In this document: piece by piece, positions 8,257 through 17,685 of the stretch
How positions within the stretch are numbered: the first letter of the stretch is position 1
How the letters are laid out: the number at the start of each line of letters is the position of its first letter
Assembly (NCBI GenBank): GCA_002470465.1
Contig: DKMD01000018.1
Span: forward strand, 93,151-157,150
Direction: 5' to 3'
From: Pluralibacter sp. UBA7423
GTDB lineage: Bacteria > Pseudomonadota > Gammaproteobacteria > Enterobacterales > Enterobacteriaceae
DNA: 64,000 bases
Notes under the pieces: model-generated
The model's database searches: none
What the model saw: only the letters and a program-made list of their open reading frames with translations
What the model was told of the DNA's origin: nothing
Translations under genes and position numbers: made by a program

Positions 8257-9423
8257 TCAGGAGGCTGGCACAACCTGTGGCGTGTTGCCGCTCAGCTCGG
8301 AGACCAGATCGTTAATGCCATCGCTCATATTCACAAAGCGGGTCAGCGGAGAGCGGGTAACGACCACGAACGCACCGATATTATGCTGCGGGATCATCGC
8401 CATATAGGTGATAAAACCGCCGCCGCCGCCCGTTTTCTGAATGATGCCCGGACGGCCATTTTTCGGCGCCATATAGACCCATCCCATTCCGAGCGCATCG
8501 GCTTTACCGGGCACGTCCATCCCGATAACGCGGGTGAGCTGGCTGCGCTGATAGATAAGCGTCTGCATCCGATCCGCCTGCGGATTGCGGGTATAGAAAT
8601 CAGAAGAGAGGAACTGCTGCATCCAGCGCATCATATCGCCCGGCGTGGAGTAGACGCCGCCGCTGCCAATGGCCGCCAGCGTGTTATCGCAGGGGCTTGC
8701 TCCTTTTTCAGCGACCATCAGACGCTGACACTGATCCGGTGACGGCGTAAACGTGGTGTCCTTCATGCCCAGCGGACGGGTGATTTGTTCCTCAAACAGC
8801 TGCGGATACGGCTTGCCCGCCGCGGTGCTCAGCGCATCTGCCAGCAGATCAAACGCGAGGTTGGAATAGGCGGCCTGGGTGCCCGGTGCTTTCGTCAGTT
8901 TTGCCGTGGTCAGCCAGTTCCAGCGCTGATTGTGCGTGGGCCAGGTGAAGACCACGCGGTGGGCTGCGCCGCCGGGCTGTTCGCGCGGCAGGCTGCTGGT
9001 GTGGGTTGCCAGATTCACCAGCGTGATAGGTGTGCCCTGATAAGTCGGCACGCTTGCGCCAGGCGGGGCGTATTTACTCAGCGGATCGTTAAGCTTGACC
9101 ACGCCCTGATCCAGCAGCTTCACCAGCATTTCACTGGTCATCAGCTTACTTAACGATGCGATGCGGATAACGGAATCCAGTTGAGGATGCACGTTGCTGC
9201 CGGGACGCGTCTCGCCAAAGCTGCGGAAAACTCGCTGATTGCCGTCAATTACCACCAGCGCCATGCCCGTTGCACCGCTGCCGTAATAGATGTGGTTGGC
9301 GTAACGATCGACGATGTCAGAAGCAAAAACCGGATCCGGAGAGGTTTGTGCGGCCTGGGCCGCAGGCAGCGAAGCAGCACACAGCGCCGCGAGGAAAAGC
9401 AGACTACGTTTCAAGGAAAGCAT
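8257..9423 (-). CDS. ampH: Penicillin-binding protein AmpH (DD-carboxypeptidase/endopeptidase)
   Basis: AmpH is a class C beta-lactamase-fold peptidoglycan hydrolase of the periplasm that trims D-Ala and cuts cross-links. The signal peptide ends near PAAQAAQ. The active-site SxxK is SLSK (S90-K93), with AYSN as the second motif and KTGGGGGF as the KTG box. The sequence follows E. coli AmpH almost throughout. Start choice is soft: the ATG used adds three residues compared with E. coli, and a TTG at 9414 would match its start exactly. Confidence 0.95.
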   Translation of the reverse strand: MLSLKRSLLFLAALCAASLPAAQAAQTSPDPVFASDIVDRYANHIYYGSGATGMALVVIDGNQRVFRSFGETRPGSNVHPQLDSVIRIASLSKLMTSEMLVKLLDQGVVKLNDPLSKYAPPGASVPTYQGTPITLVNLATHTSSLPREQPGGAAHRVVFTWPTHNQRWNWLTTAKLTKAPGTQAAYSNLAFDLLADALSTAAGKPYPQLFEEQITRPLGMKDTTFTPSPDQCQRLMVAEKGASPCDNTLAAIGSGGVYSTPGDMMRWMQQFLSSDFYTRNPQADRMQTLIYQRSQLTRVIGMDVPGKADALGMGWVYMAPKNGRPGIIQKTGGGGGFITYMAMIPQHNIGAFVVVTRSPLTRFVNMSDGINDLVSELSGNTPQVVPAS

Positions 9424-9618
9424 CCATGAATTGAAATGAAAAGATAATGCGTATTTATACTATTAAACGGCCGCTTGCAAAGCGCCTTTCTGCGGGATTG
9501 CGGCAGGAAAAACGTAACGACGGGTAAATATGAATATTTTTCCAGCGAGTGTTTGCGTGCTTCTGTGAACTCGCGCGTATGATACCCTCAATCTTCACAG
9601 ACAGTTACGGAGCAAAAG

Positions 9619-10152
9619 ATGTCAGATAAGCGCGTTGTCATGGTCGTGGATATGCAAAACGGCGTTTTCGCTACGCCTCGCCGTCAACAGCAGGCGTGCG
9701 TGGCAAAAGTGAATCAGCTTATTCAGGCGGCTGACCGCGTTATTTTTATTCAGCACCAGGAAGAGGGCGGTCTTGAAGCAGACAGCGACGGATTTGCGCT
9801 ATTGCCGGACCTGCTGAGGCCGGACAACGCCCTTTACGTGACGAAAACGGCCTGCGATGCGTTTTATCAGACGACGCTCGAACAGGTCCTGGCCGCCCAT
9901 GAGATTACCGGGTTTGTGATGTGCGGTTGTGCAACAGATTATTGCGTCGATACCACGCTGAAGGTCGGGGCCAGCAAAGGCTACCGGATTACCGTCGCGG
10001 AAGATGCGCACACCACGGCAAACCGGCCAGCCGCCGAGGCCGAAACGCTCATTGCTCATTACAATGACGTCTGGCGTACGTTGACCGTTCCCGGCAATCC
10101 CGTCAGCGTGAAACTCGTGGAAACAATTGTGAAGCAATGGCAGGCGAACTAA
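9619..10152 (+). CDS. Isochorismatase-fold cysteine hydrolase
   Basis: This 177-residue protein has the isochorismatase/nicotinamidase fold: VVDMQNG with the catalytic D11, the lysine of VTKTACDAF (about K76), and ATDYCVDTT with the nucleophile C109. It is cytoplasmic. Members of this group hydrolyse amides or vinyl ethers such as nicotinamide, N-carbamoyl compounds or isochorismate; the substrate cannot be read from sequence. It lies between ampH and sbmA, where E. coli K-12 has no such gene, and seems to be monocistronic, with 126 bases to sbmA. Confidence 0.88.
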   Translation: MSDKRVVMVVDMQNGVFATPRRQQQACVAKVNQLIQAADRVIFIQHQEEGGLEADSDGFALLPDLLRPDNALYVTKTACDAFYQTTLEQVLAAHEITGFVMCGCATDYCVDTTLKVGASKGYRITVAEDAHTTANRPAAEAETLIAHYNDVWRTLTVPGNPVSVKLVETIVKQWQAN

Positions 10153-10278
10153 GCCTGTACTGTCTGGTCAGATTCAACGGTTTGAATGCGTTTCACTTTT
10201 GCCGTGGTGGCTGCCGCGGCGATTTTGGTGGTACACAGCAGCAGTGAAAAACGATAAGAATTCAGCAGGAGAGTAGGT

Positions 10279-11499
10279 ATGTTTAAGTCTTTTTTCCCCA
10301 AACCGGGGCCGTTCTTTTTGTCGGCTGCCATTTGGGCGCTTATTGCGGTGATTTTCTGGCAGGTGGATGGCGGTAAGTGGCTGCTGAACCTGGCGGGTGC
10401 AAAGGGCGATGTGCCGATTGGCGCCTCCCGATTTGTGTCGATGGATTACCTTGTCTTTTATGCTTACTACCTGTTTGTGGTGGGCGCCTTCGCACTGTTC
10501 TGGTTCCTGTACAGCCCGCACCGCTGGCAGATCTGGTCGGTCTGGGGGACTGCCCTCATCATTTTTGTCACCTGGTTCCAGGTTGAAGTCGGCGTGGCGA
10601 TTAACGCCTGGTATGCGCCTTTTTACAACATGATCCAGGAAGCGATGGCCACCCCGCATAAGATCAAAATTGAACAGTTTTATCAGGAACTGAATGTCTT
10701 CTTATGTATCGCCCTGATCGCCGTGGTGATTGGCGTATTGAGTAACTTCTTTATCAGCCATTACGTGTTCCGCTGGCGTACCGCAATGAACGATCACTAT
10801 ATGGCGCACTGGTCACGTCTGCGCCACATCGAAGGTGCCGCTCAGCGTGTGCAGGAAGACACCATGCGTTTTTCCTCGACTCTTGAGGACGTTGGTGTGG
10901 GCTTCATCAACGCCATCATGACGCTGATTGCTTTCTTACCGGTGCTGGTTGCGCTATCGCCAAACGTGAAGGATTTGCCGATTGTCGGCTCCGTGCCTTA
11001 CGGTCTCGTCTGGGCGGCTATCATCTGGTCAGTGATGGGGACCGGACTTCTGGCTGTGGTCGGTATCAAACTGCCTGGCCTGAATTTCAAAAACCAGCGC
11101 GTGGAAGCCGCCTACCGTAAAGAGCTTGTGTATGGCGAGGATCATGCGGATCGCGCCACGCCGCCAACGGTTAAAGAGCTGTTTACCGCCGTGCGTAAGA
11201 ACTATTTCCGCCTCTATTTCCACTACACCTATTTCAATATTGCGCGCATTTTGTACCTGCAGGCGGACAACGTTTTCGGTCTGTTCCTGATGTTCCCGTC
11301 CATCGTTGCGGGCACAATTACCCTCGGCCTGATGTCGCAAATTAACAACGCTTTCAGTCAGGTGCGCGGTTCGTTCCAGTATCTGATTAGCTCCTGGACC
11401 ACGCTGGTGGAACTGATGTCCATCTACAAGCGTCTGCGCAGCTTCGAGCGTGAACTTGATAATAATCCCGAGCAGGAAGTGACAAGCTCATTCAGCTAA
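10279..11499 (+). CDS. sbmA: Peptide antibiotic transporter SbmA
   Basis: SbmA (BacA) is a proton-driven inner-membrane importer that takes up microcins B17 and J25, bleomycin and proline-rich antimicrobial peptides. The 406-residue protein begins [19 protein letters not shown] and has about seven or eight hydrophobic segments, with the family's ABC-transporter-like membrane domain but no ATPase. CAGGAGAGTA precedes the ATG. yaiW follows after 14 bases, as in E. coli, so they are probably co-transcribed; in E. coli the pair is under sigma E control. Confidence 0.97.
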   Translation: MFKSFFPKPGPFFLSAAIWALIAVIFWQVDGGKWLLNLAGAKGDVPIGASRFVSMDYLVFYAYYLFVVGAFALFWFLYSPHRWQIWSVWGTALIIFVTWFQVEVGVAINAWYAPFYNMIQEAMATPHKIKIEQFYQELNVFLCIALIAVVIGVLSNFFISHYVFRWRTAMNDHYMAHWSRLRHIEGAAQRVQEDTMRFSSTLEDVGVGFINAIMTLIAFLPVLVALSPNVKDLPIVGSVPYGLVWAAIIWSVMGTGLLAVVGIKLPGLNFKNQRVEAAYRKELVYGEDHADRATPPTVKELFTAVRKNYFRLYFHYTYFNIARILYLQADNVFGLFLMFPSIVAGTITLGLMSQINNAFSQVRGSFQYLISSWTTLVELMSIYKRLRSFERELDNNPEQEVTSSFS

Positions 11500-11513
11500 T
11501 ACAAGGATGCCCG

Positions 11514-12623
11514 ATGGCGACAGCCACATCACGTAAGGGTTCGATTTCACTGACGCTGCTCGCTGGCGTCATTCTGGCAGGCTGTACCAGCCAGAAGCCG
11601 GTGATGAAAGCGGGGGAAAAGCCGGTGGATGTCGCCACGGTGGTCAGGCAGAAAATGCCCGCCGGCGTAAAAGACAGAGAAGAGTGGGCGCAAAGCATCG
11701 CGAAGGCGTTCGAAAGCCAGAAGCTCGCGCCTACCGAAGAGAACGTCTGCTCGGTGCTGGCCGTCGCGCAGCAGGAGTCGAACTATCAGTCCGATCCTGC
11801 GGTGCCGGGCCTGAGCAAAATAGCCTGGCAGGAGATAGACCGCCGGGCCCAGAAGGTGCATGTTCCATTATTTGTGGTGCACACCGCCCTGAAGATCTCG
11901 TCGCCGAACGGCAAATCCTACAGTGAGCGCCTGGATACGGTGAAAACCGAAAAGCAGCTCAGCGCTATTTTTGACGATTTCATCGGCATGGTGCCCATGG
12001 GGCAGACGCTGTTTGGTTCGCTCAATCCGGTGCATACCGGCGGCCCGATGCAGGTCAGCATTGCGTTCGCCGAGGCGCATCAAAAAGGCTATCCGTGGAA
12101 AATGGAAGGCACCGTGCGTCAGGAAGTGTTCTCTCTGCGCGGCGGGCTGTGGTTCGGGACGTATCACCTGCTTAACTATCCGGCGAGCTACAGCGCGCCG
12201 CTGTATCGTTTTGCTGATTTTAATGCCGGCTGGTACGCGAGCCGCAATGCTGCTTTCCAGAATGCGGTCAGCCGGGCAAGCGGGGTGAAGCTGGCGCTGG
12301 ACGGCGATCTGATTCGTTATGACAGCGATGAGGCGGGTAAAACCGAGCTGGCGGTGCAGAAACTGGCCTCGCAGCTTGGCCTGAGCAACCGCGAAATTCA
12401 TCAGCAGCTGCAAAAGGGCGACAGCCAGGATTTTGAAGAGACGGCGCTCTATAAGGGCGTTTATCGACTGGCGGAAGCGAAAACCGGGAAGGCGTTAGCG
12501 CGAGAAATGCTGCCGGGGATCCAGCTTGAGAGCCCGAAAATCACTCGTAACCTCACCACGGCGTGGTTTGCGAAACGGGTCGACGATCGTCGGGCCAGCT
12601 GTATGGCGTCAGGTCAGAAGTAG
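11514..12623 (+). CDS. yaiW: DUF1615 outer-membrane lipoprotein YaiW
   Basis: YaiW is a surface lipoprotein linked to SbmA in uptake of proline-rich peptides. The lipobox LAGC (C24) follows a short hydrophobic signal. The remaining part matches DUF1615, with a [10 protein letters not shown] stretch resembling lytic transglycosylase folds. Its stop overlaps the convergent yaiY end by ten bases. At 369 residues it is close to E. coli YaiW. Confidence 0.95.
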   Translation: MATATSRKGSISLTLLAGVILAGCTSQKPVMKAGEKPVDVATVVRQKMPAGVKDREEWAQSIAKAFESQKLAPTEENVCSVLAVAQQESNYQSDPAVPGLSKIAWQEIDRRAQKVHVPLFVVHTALKISSPNGKSYSERLDTVKTEKQLSAIFDDFIGMVPMGQTLFGSLNPVHTGGPMQVSIAFAEAHQKGYPWKMEGTVRQEVFSLRGGLWFGTYHLLNYPASYSAPLYRFADFNAGWYASRNAAFQNAVSRASGVKLALDGDLIRYDSDEAGKTELAVQKLASQLGLSNREIHQQLQKGDSQDFEETALYKGVYRLAEAKTGKALAREMLPGIQLESPKITRNLTTAWFAKRVDDRRASCMASGQK

Positions 12624-12916
12624 CGACGCCAGCGCAGGAAGAGTGCAATTACGCCGAGTACGGCGCAGCCTGCCAGAAAAGGTATCAGTCCAAACAGCGT
12701 GCCGACGGCGAAACCGATTTCAATCCGCGGGCGGCCGCTGTCCTGAACCTGCATCAAATGTTCGTACACGCCTGGGGCGTGAACCAGCAGATTGAGCACC
12801 TGCGCACCCGCCCAGAAGCAGAGCAGCACAAAAAGCGCATACGCGACGTTACCCGGCGCGGAGGATCTCCTTTTTCTCCCGGCCATAATCGACCTGGATA
12901 AGGTGAATTCAGTCAT
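12614..12916 (-). CDS. yaiY: DUF2755 inner-membrane protein YaiY
   Basis: This 100-residue protein with two hydrophobic segments (about 28-50 and 72-95) matches E. coli YaiY. The start MTEFTLSRS is supported by a strong AGGAGG six bases upstream; a longer frame upstream of that ribosome-binding site is ignored. Function unknown. It converges on yaiW with a ten-base overlap, unusual but conserved in kind. Confidence 0.9.
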   Translation of the reverse strand: MTEFTLSRSIMAGRKRRSSAPGNVAYALFVLLCFWAGAQVLNLLVHAPGVYEHLMQVQDSGRPRIEIGFAVGTLFGLIPFLAGCAVLGVIALFLRWRRYF

Positions 12917-13196
12917 AACAACCTCCTGATACAACTTGCGCGCTGACTGCGTCAGGCATTTTGTTTTAGTGCTGGCCTCAGCCAGGCTCTGTTGCAGTGA
13001 GTCTGACAGCAGATAGCGATTGTCAATATCAGATTCGTGGTAATTTACGCCAGGTAATATTCCTAAAGGGGAATTTTTTAGCCGCGATCACAAAGTGGCC
13101 CGCAACGGAACCTGATGATGTTAAATATTTGCTAAGTGCCGCGCAGACTGCGGCCCGGGAATGTGCGACGATAGCGTTTTCTCATACGGAGTGGTT

Positions 13197-13415
13197 ATGA
13201 AACTGCCTGATAAAATTCGCCGCGACTGGCATTACTATGCCTTTGCCATCGGCCTGATTTTTATCCTGAACGGCGTCGTCGGGCTGTTGGGATTTGAAGC
13301 GAAGGGCTGGCAAACATATGCCGTTGGGCTGGTGACATGGGTGATTAGCTTCTGGCTGGCAGGGTTTGTCATTCGCCGTCGCCCGGTGAAAGAGAAGCCA
13401 AACCCGGAAGTGTAA
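13197..13415 (+). CDS. yaiZ: DUF2754 membrane protein YaiZ
   Basis: This 72-residue protein with two transmembrane segments matches E. coli YaiZ over nearly its whole length (KIRRDWHYYAFAIGLIF, GFEAKGWQTYAVGL). The start is the ATG after CGGAGTGGTT, not the ATG 12 codons upstream. Function unknown. The 280-base gap between yaiY and yaiZ holds the divergent start regions and no further gene that I can support. Confidence 0.9.
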   Translation: MKLPDKIRRDWHYYAFAIGLIFILNGVVGLLGFEAKGWQTYAVGLVTWVISFWLAGFVIRRRPVKEKPNPEV

Positions 13416-13416
13416 A

Positions 13417-13441
13417 CCGGGCAGCGAGGGAGCCACCCGGC
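13417..13441. terminator. Hairpin between convergent yaiZ and ddlA
   Basis: CCGGG (13417-13421) and CCCGG (13436-13440) with partly paired inner bases form a hairpin between the two stop codons. There is no strong T-run. Confidence 0.4.
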
Positions 13442-13450
13442 CTTATCATA

Positions 13451-14551
13451 TCAGGTGTTCATGGTGGTTTTCAGCGCCACGTTGGCCTGATGGCGTTCGA
13501 GCGCCAGCTCAATCAGGCGGGTGATGAGGCTGGTGTAATCCAGACCGCTCGCCTGCCACAGTTTTGGATACATGCTGATGTTGGTGAAGCCAGGCAGCGT
13601 GTTGATTTCGTTAATAATGACTTCATTATCTGCCGTCAGGAACACGTCCACGCGGGCCATGCCGCTGCAGCCGAGTGCCTGATACGCGTCAACGGCGGTC
13701 TGGCGGATTTTGTCGTTCACCGCTGCATCGATGGCTGCAGGCACCACCACTTTCGCGCCGTTATCATCAATGTATTTAGTGTCGTAGGCGTAAAACTCAC
13801 TGTTCAGGACGATTTCACCGCAGGTGCTTGCTTGCGGATAGTCGTTGCCGAGGACGGCGCATTCGATTTCGCGGCCGTTGATGCCAGTCTCCACTACCAC
13901 TTTATGGTCAAACTCAAAGGCCAATGCCACCGCCTGCAGATACTGCTCTTCGGTTTTCACTTTGCTGACGCCCACGGAGGAGCCCTGGTTCGCCGGTTTG
14001 ACGAACAGCGGCAGACCGAGTTTTTCTTTCACATCGACGAAGCTGAATGTGTCGCGGTTGGCGCGCGTCAGCGTCACGAAAGGTGCTATTGCCAGGCCTG
14101 CATCGCGCAGAAGACGCTTGGTGACGTCTTTATCCATACAGGCGGCGGAGCTCAGGACATCAGAGCCGACAAACGGCAGGTTCGCCATGCGCAGCATGCC
14201 CTGTAAGGAACCGTCTTCCCCCAGCGTGCCGTGCACGATTGGGAAGATAACGTCGATGGCCGGAAGCGGCTGGCCGTTTTCCGCGTTGATGAGCTGCTCA
14301 GCTGCTTTGCCGGGGATCTGGGCAAGCGTGACATCGGACGGTCGCAGTGCAATACGGGCAGGATCCTGCGCGTTCAGCAAATAGCTGTTGGCATCATTGA
14401 TGTGCCACTGCCCCTGTTTATCAATGCCCAGCAGCACCACGTCAAATCGCGACTTGTCCATCGCTTCTACAATGTTCTTCGCCGACTGCAAAGAGACTTC
14501 ATGCTCCGCTGATTTACCGCCAAAGACGACCCCAACCCGCAACTTAGCCAT
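13451..14551 (-). CDS. ddlA: D-alanine--D-alanine ligase A
   Basis: DdlA joins two D-alanines with ATP to make the dipeptide that ends the peptidoglycan stem peptide, in the cytosol. ATP-grasp features are clear: [14 protein letters not shown] near the N-terminus, [14 protein letters not shown], and the metal-binding end [19 protein letters not shown]. The start is set at [12 protein letters not shown] to match E. coli; an ATG four codons upstream is also open. It is divergent from the extensin-like gene. Confidence 0.95.
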   Translation of the reverse strand: MAKLRVGVVFGGKSAEHEVSLQSAKNIVEAMDKSRFDVVLLGIDKQGQWHINDANSYLLNAQDPARIALRPSDVTLAQIPGKAAEQLINAENGQPLPAIDVIFPIVHGTLGEDGSLQGMLRMANLPFVGSDVLSSAACMDKDVTKRLLRDAGLAIAPFVTLTRANRDTFSFVDVKEKLGLPLFVKPANQGSSVGVSKVKTEEQYLQAVALAFEFDHKVVVETGINGREIECAVLGNDYPQASTCGEIVLNSEFYAYDTKYIDDNGAKVVVPAAIDAAVNDKIRQTAVDAYQALGCSGMARVDVFLTADNEVIINEINTLPGFTNISMYPKLWQASGLDYTSLITRLIELALERHQANVALKTTMNT

Positions 14552-14645
14552 TTCCACACTCATCTACAAAAACAGAAAGCCGATACCATAGCACGTCGAC
14601 CCGGTCGCTTCTGCCATAATCTTAGTTTTCTCAGCGGGAGTGAAA

Positions 14646-15329
14646 ATGGGCGTGAAGGGCATCATTGCTTTGCTGGCGATAGGAGTGGCGGGGTACCTGA
14701 CCTGGCGCTTTCTGCCACCTTACTACAATCCGTTTGCACCGTTTTCACTGGACGATCCGCCGGGGCGCATTGCTCAATTCAAGTTACGCCGTTTGCCGGA
14801 GGCAAGCTGCCAGATGCTCTTGCAGCAGGCTGACGCGCGCGGCTGGATCAGCAGTAAAACGTTGCCCGATAGCGACGGACCTTGTCCATTACACCAGCCT
14901 GTGCGGGTGATGAACTTCGGAGACGTCCGGCTCAGCAGCAGCTTTCTGGCAAGCTGCCCGTTGGCGCTCAGCAGCGCACTTTTTGTGCAGCAGCAGATTA
15001 AGCCATTGGCGCAACGGATGCAGGGATCGGCGCTGCGCCAGATTGACCATCTTGGCAGCTATGCCTGCCGGAATATCTATCACCGGGAAAACGCCCGGCT
15101 TAGCGAACATGCGAGCGCCGATGCGCTGGATGTCAGCGGTTTCCGGCTCGCCGATGGGCGGCGAATCACCGTCTTAAAGGGCTGGCATCAGCCGGCACAG
15201 GTACCTTTCCTGCAGGCGGTACTCTCAGCGAGCTGCCGCTATTATGGAAATAGCCTGGGTCCAGAGTACAACGCCGCGCATGCGAACCACTTTCACCTGG
15301 GAATGCGCGGTTACGGACTTTGCCGGTAA
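14646..15329 (+). CDS. Extensin-like (LAS-fold) membrane-anchored protein
   Basis: The protein has an N-terminal membrane anchor (about residues 3-20) and an extensin-like C-terminal domain (PF06904 type). It carries metal-site patterns of LAS peptidases: LSEHASADALDVSGF supplies a histidine and aspartate, and HANHFHLGM an HxH. Such enzymes cut D-Ala- or Gly-containing peptides; a cell-wall peptidase role is inferred from the fold. The ATG at 14646 is preferred because GGGAG lies five bases upstream; the earlier GTG at 14640 has the ribosome-binding site too close. It is divergently arranged beside ddlA. E. coli K-12 has no gene at this place. Confidence 0.85.
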   Translation: MGVKGIIALLAIGVAGYLTWRFLPPYYNPFAPFSLDDPPGRIAQFKLRRLPEASCQMLLQQADARGWISSKTLPDSDGPCPLHQPVRVMNFGDVRLSSSFLASCPLALSSALFVQQQIKPLAQRMQGSALRQIDHLGSYACRNIYHRENARLSEHASADALDVSGFRLADGRRITVLKGWHQPAQVPFLQAVLSASCRYYGNSLGPEYNAAHANHFHLGMRGYGLCR

Positions 15330-15359
15330 GTATATCGCTCTGTGAAAGGAACGCTTTTT

Positions 15360-15375
15360 CGTGAGATTAATCACA
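15360..15375. promoter_or_regulatory. Putative CRP-binding site
   Basis: CGTGA-N6-TCACA differs at one of ten core positions from the CRP consensus TGTGA-N6-TCACA. It lies about 120 bases upstream of the MdtG-like gene. Confidence 0.45.
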
Positions 15376-15497
15376 TAAACAAGCGATAAGGAAATAAAAC
15401 ACCAAACTCCCGTTCAGCGCATCTCGCGCCATACAAGCAGACTTTTGGCTTGCTATGCTGGGCATTACGTACCAAAAACGAATGAAAACCCGTAGTT

Positions 15498-16700
15498 ATG
15501 GAATCCTGGAAGGTTAACCTTATTTCCGTCTGGTTTGGCTGTTTCTTCACTGGCCTTGCCATTAGTCAAATCCTGCCTTTTTTGCCGCTGTATGTTTCCC
15601 AGTTGGGGGTCACGTCCCACGAGGCGCTGTCGATGTGGTCGGGGCTGACTTTCAGCGTCACGTTTCTGGTGTCGGCGATTGTCTCGCCGATGTGGGGCAG
15701 CCTTGCGGACCGTAAAGGGCGCAAGCTCATGCTGCTGCGCGCCTCTCTGGGGATGGCGATTGCCATTCTGCTCCAGGCCTTTGCCACTAACGTCTGGCAG
15801 CTGTTCATCCTGCGTGCCGTCATGGGGCTGACCTCTGGCTATATCCCGAATGCGATGGCGCTGGTGGCCTCGCAGGTGCCGCGTGAGCGCAGCGGCTGGG
15901 CGTTAAGCACCTTATCAACCGCACAGATCAGCGGCGTGATTGGCGGGCCGCTGCTGGGCGGATTTTTAGCCGATCATGTCGGCCTGCGTGCGGTATTTTT
16001 TATCACCGCGATCCTGCTGACGGTAAGCTTCCTGGTAACGCTGTTCCTGATTAAAGAAGGCGCTCGCCCTCAGGTCAGCAAAGCCGACCGCCTGAGTGGG
16101 AAAGCTGTTTTTGCTTCGCTCACTTATCCCGGGCTTGTTATCAGTCTGTTTTTCACCACGCTGGTTATTCAGCTTTGCAATGGCTCCATCGGCCCGATTC
16201 TGGCGCTGTTTATTAAATCCATGTCGCCGGACAGCACCAATATTGCGTTTCTGGCGGGGATGATCGCTGCCGTGCCGGGGATTTCTGCGCTTATCTCCGC
16301 GCCGCGTCTGGGGAAACTGGGCGACAGAATTGGCGCTCACCGCATCCTGCTGGCGACGCTGTTTTGCGCGGTGGTGATGTTCTTTGCCATGTCTTTTGTG
16401 ACCACGCCTTTTCAGCTTGGCGTATTGCGTTTTCTGCTCGGCTTCGCCGATGGTGCGATGCTCCCTGCGGTGCAAACGCTGCTGCTGAAATATTCGAGCG
16501 ATCAGGTCACCGGGCGCATCTTCGGCTATAACCAGTCGTTTATGTATCTGGGGAACGTTGTCGGGCCGCTGATTGGCGCGTCTGTTTCCGCGATGGCTGG
16601 TTTTCGCTGGGTATTTGTCGCAACGGCGATTGTGGTGCTCATCAATCTTTTGCAGCTTGCCTTTATGTTACGCCGCCGCCAGAGCCTTTCAGCGAAATAA
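15498..16700 (+). CDS. MFS multidrug efflux transporter, MdtG-like
   Basis: This 400-residue, 12-transmembrane major facilitator has the DHA1 motif [20 protein letters not shown], a second-half repeat [12 protein letters not shown], and close overall similarity to MdtG (YceE), a drug/proton antiporter for fosfomycin and deoxycholate in E. coli. It differs from MdtG at many positions, so it is probably a paralogue; the substrate is not known. The ribosome-binding site is weak. The 168-base gap upstream holds a CRP-like site. Confidence 0.88.
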   Translation: MESWKVNLISVWFGCFFTGLAISQILPFLPLYVSQLGVTSHEALSMWSGLTFSVTFLVSAIVSPMWGSLADRKGRKLMLLRASLGMAIAILLQAFATNVWQLFILRAVMGLTSGYIPNAMALVASQVPRERSGWALSTLSTAQISGVIGGPLLGGFLADHVGLRAVFFITAILLTVSFLVTLFLIKEGARPQVSKADRLSGKAVFASLTYPGLVISLFFTTLVIQLCNGSIGPILALFIKSMSPDSTNIAFLAGMIAAVPGISALISAPRLGKLGDRIGAHRILLATLFCAVVMFFAMSFVTTPFQLGVLRFLLGFADGAMLPAVQTLLLKYSSDQVTGRIFGYNQSFMYLGNVVGPLIGASVSAMAGFRWVFVATAIVVLINLLQLAFMLRRRQSLSAK

Positions 16701-16774
16701 GAGATAACGGGGCGGAGGCATTATTATTCCGCTCCCCCTCAATTCTGGTGGGGGTTATTTGTGCGAGAGAAACG

Positions 16775-16808
16775 TTTCGCCATCGACTGAATTTGCATAA
16801 TGGCGAAA
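16775..16808. other. Inverted repeat upstream of iraP
   Basis: TTTCGCCAT (16775-16783) and ATGGCGAAA (16800-16808) are perfect nine-base arms 16 bases apart, about 80 bases before iraP. It may be an operator or an mRNA stem; no known regulator consensus was recognised. Confidence 0.4.
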
Positions 16809-16890
16809 ATATCAAATAATTCTTATACCGACTATGCATTATGGATCATCGGTGCTACCGTCTCAGGCATTCTCATAAGGAAGTCTCGCC

Positions 16891-17151
16891 ATGAAAAATC
16901 TGATTGCAGAGTTGTTGGTTAAGCTTGCACAAAAGGAAGAAGAATCAAAAGAGTTAGTGGTACAGGTTGAAGCGCTGGAGATTGTGGTGACCGCGCTGTT
17001 ACGCCATATGCGGCAGCCGGAACAACAGGCTTTGATCACGGATATTGAAGCGGCATTAGAACAAGCCAAACCCGAACTTCAGGTTCCCGAGCACGACACC
17101 GAATTACTGCATCAGTATATAAAAAAGCTGTTACGGCATCCGCGTAATTAA
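16891..17151 (+). CDS. iraP: Anti-adaptor protein IraP
   Basis: IraP binds the adaptor RssB and so protects sigma S from ClpXP, mainly during phosphate starvation and, in Salmonella, under PhoPQ control. The 86-residue protein starts [20 protein letters not shown] and is a coiled-coil helix followed by a short C-terminal helix ([15 protein letters not shown]), as in E. coli. AAGGAAG precedes the ATG. In E. coli phoA follows; here psiF does. Confidence 0.94.
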   Translation: MKNLIAELLVKLAQKEEESKELVVQVEALEIVVTALLRHMRQPEQQALITDIEAALEQAKPELQVPEHDTELLHQYIKKLLRHPRN

Positions 17152-17163
17152 AGAGGATGCCGT

Positions 17164-17208
17164 ATTGTTAAGCCGCAATTCACTCCAGTATGATTGCCGC
17201 TTAACAAT
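17164..17208. other. Long inverted repeat between iraP and psiF
   Basis: ATTGTTAAGCCGCAAT (17164-17179) and ATTGCCGCTTAACAAT (17193-17208) are 16-base arms with a single mismatch and a 13-base loop. No T-run follows. It lies just past the iraP stop, where phoA sits in E. coli. Confidence 0.6.
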
Positions 17209-17316
17209 TAATCCTGACAGTGCTGACGGCTTTTATTGCTATTTTTTTTCATCCCTCGTGATTTTTTTCTCTGAAGCAGCCAAAATTACGGTGCTACTTC
17301 ACAAAAGGATGGTGCA

Positions 17317-17637
17317 ATGAAAATAACATTACTGGTGTCTTTGCTGTGTGGCATGGCGTTTATGACCACTGCGCATGCAGCAGAAAAAACGATGACGCCG
17401 CAACAGCAGCGTATGACCACCTGTAACCAACAGGCAACGTCAAAAACGCTGAAAGGCGACGCGCGTAAAACCTATATGAGCGACTGCCTGAAAAACGGTA
17501 GCTCAAAACCGGAAGAAAAAAGTCTGACCCCGCAGCAGCAGAAAATGCGTGAATGTAACGCCACCGCGACGCAACAGTCGCTCAAAGGTGACGATCGCAA
17601 AAAATTCATGAGCGCCTGTCTGAAGAAAACAGGTTAA
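17317..17637 (+). CDS. psiF: Phosphate-starvation-inducible protein PsiF
   Basis: This 106-residue secreted protein has a signal peptide ending AHA and two PsiF repeats (TPQQQRMTTCNQQA... and TPQQQKMRECNATA...), each with a conserved cysteine pair and a LKGD motif. In E. coli psiF is co-transcribed with phoA; here phoA is absent and the gene must have its own promoter. I could not find a convincing Pho box in the 165 bases upstream. Function unknown. Confidence 0.93.
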   Translation: MKITLLVSLLCGMAFMTTAHAAEKTMTPQQQRMTTCNQQATSKTLKGDARKTYMSDCLKNGSSKPEEKSLTPQQQKMRECNATATQQSLKGDDRKKFMSACLKKTG

Positions 17638-17651
17638 AGGCGGGAAAAGGG

Positions 17652-17682
17652 CGGGTGAGCCGCAGTCAGACTCACCCGTTTA
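17652..17682. terminator. Terminator between convergent psiF and proC
   Basis: CGGGTGAG (17652-17659) and CTCACCCG (17671-17678) form an eight-base stem with an 11-base loop between the two genes, followed by TTTAT on the plus strand. Confidence 0.6.
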
Positions 17683-17685
17683 TCG

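Noticed and set aside
10149..10331. 60-codon minus-strand ORF overlapping the sbmA start
   Set aside because: Its start lies inside sbmA and no ribosome-binding site or known family was seen, so it is probably a shadow.
12997..13200. 67-codon ORF upstream of yaiZ
   Set aside because: GTG start without a ribosome-binding site; it overlaps the yaiZ start region and shows no family resemblance.
17214..17235. CTGACAG/CTGACGG repeat upstream of psiF as a Pho box
   Set aside because: The repeats are nine, not eleven, bases apart and the flanking bases do not fit the consensus.
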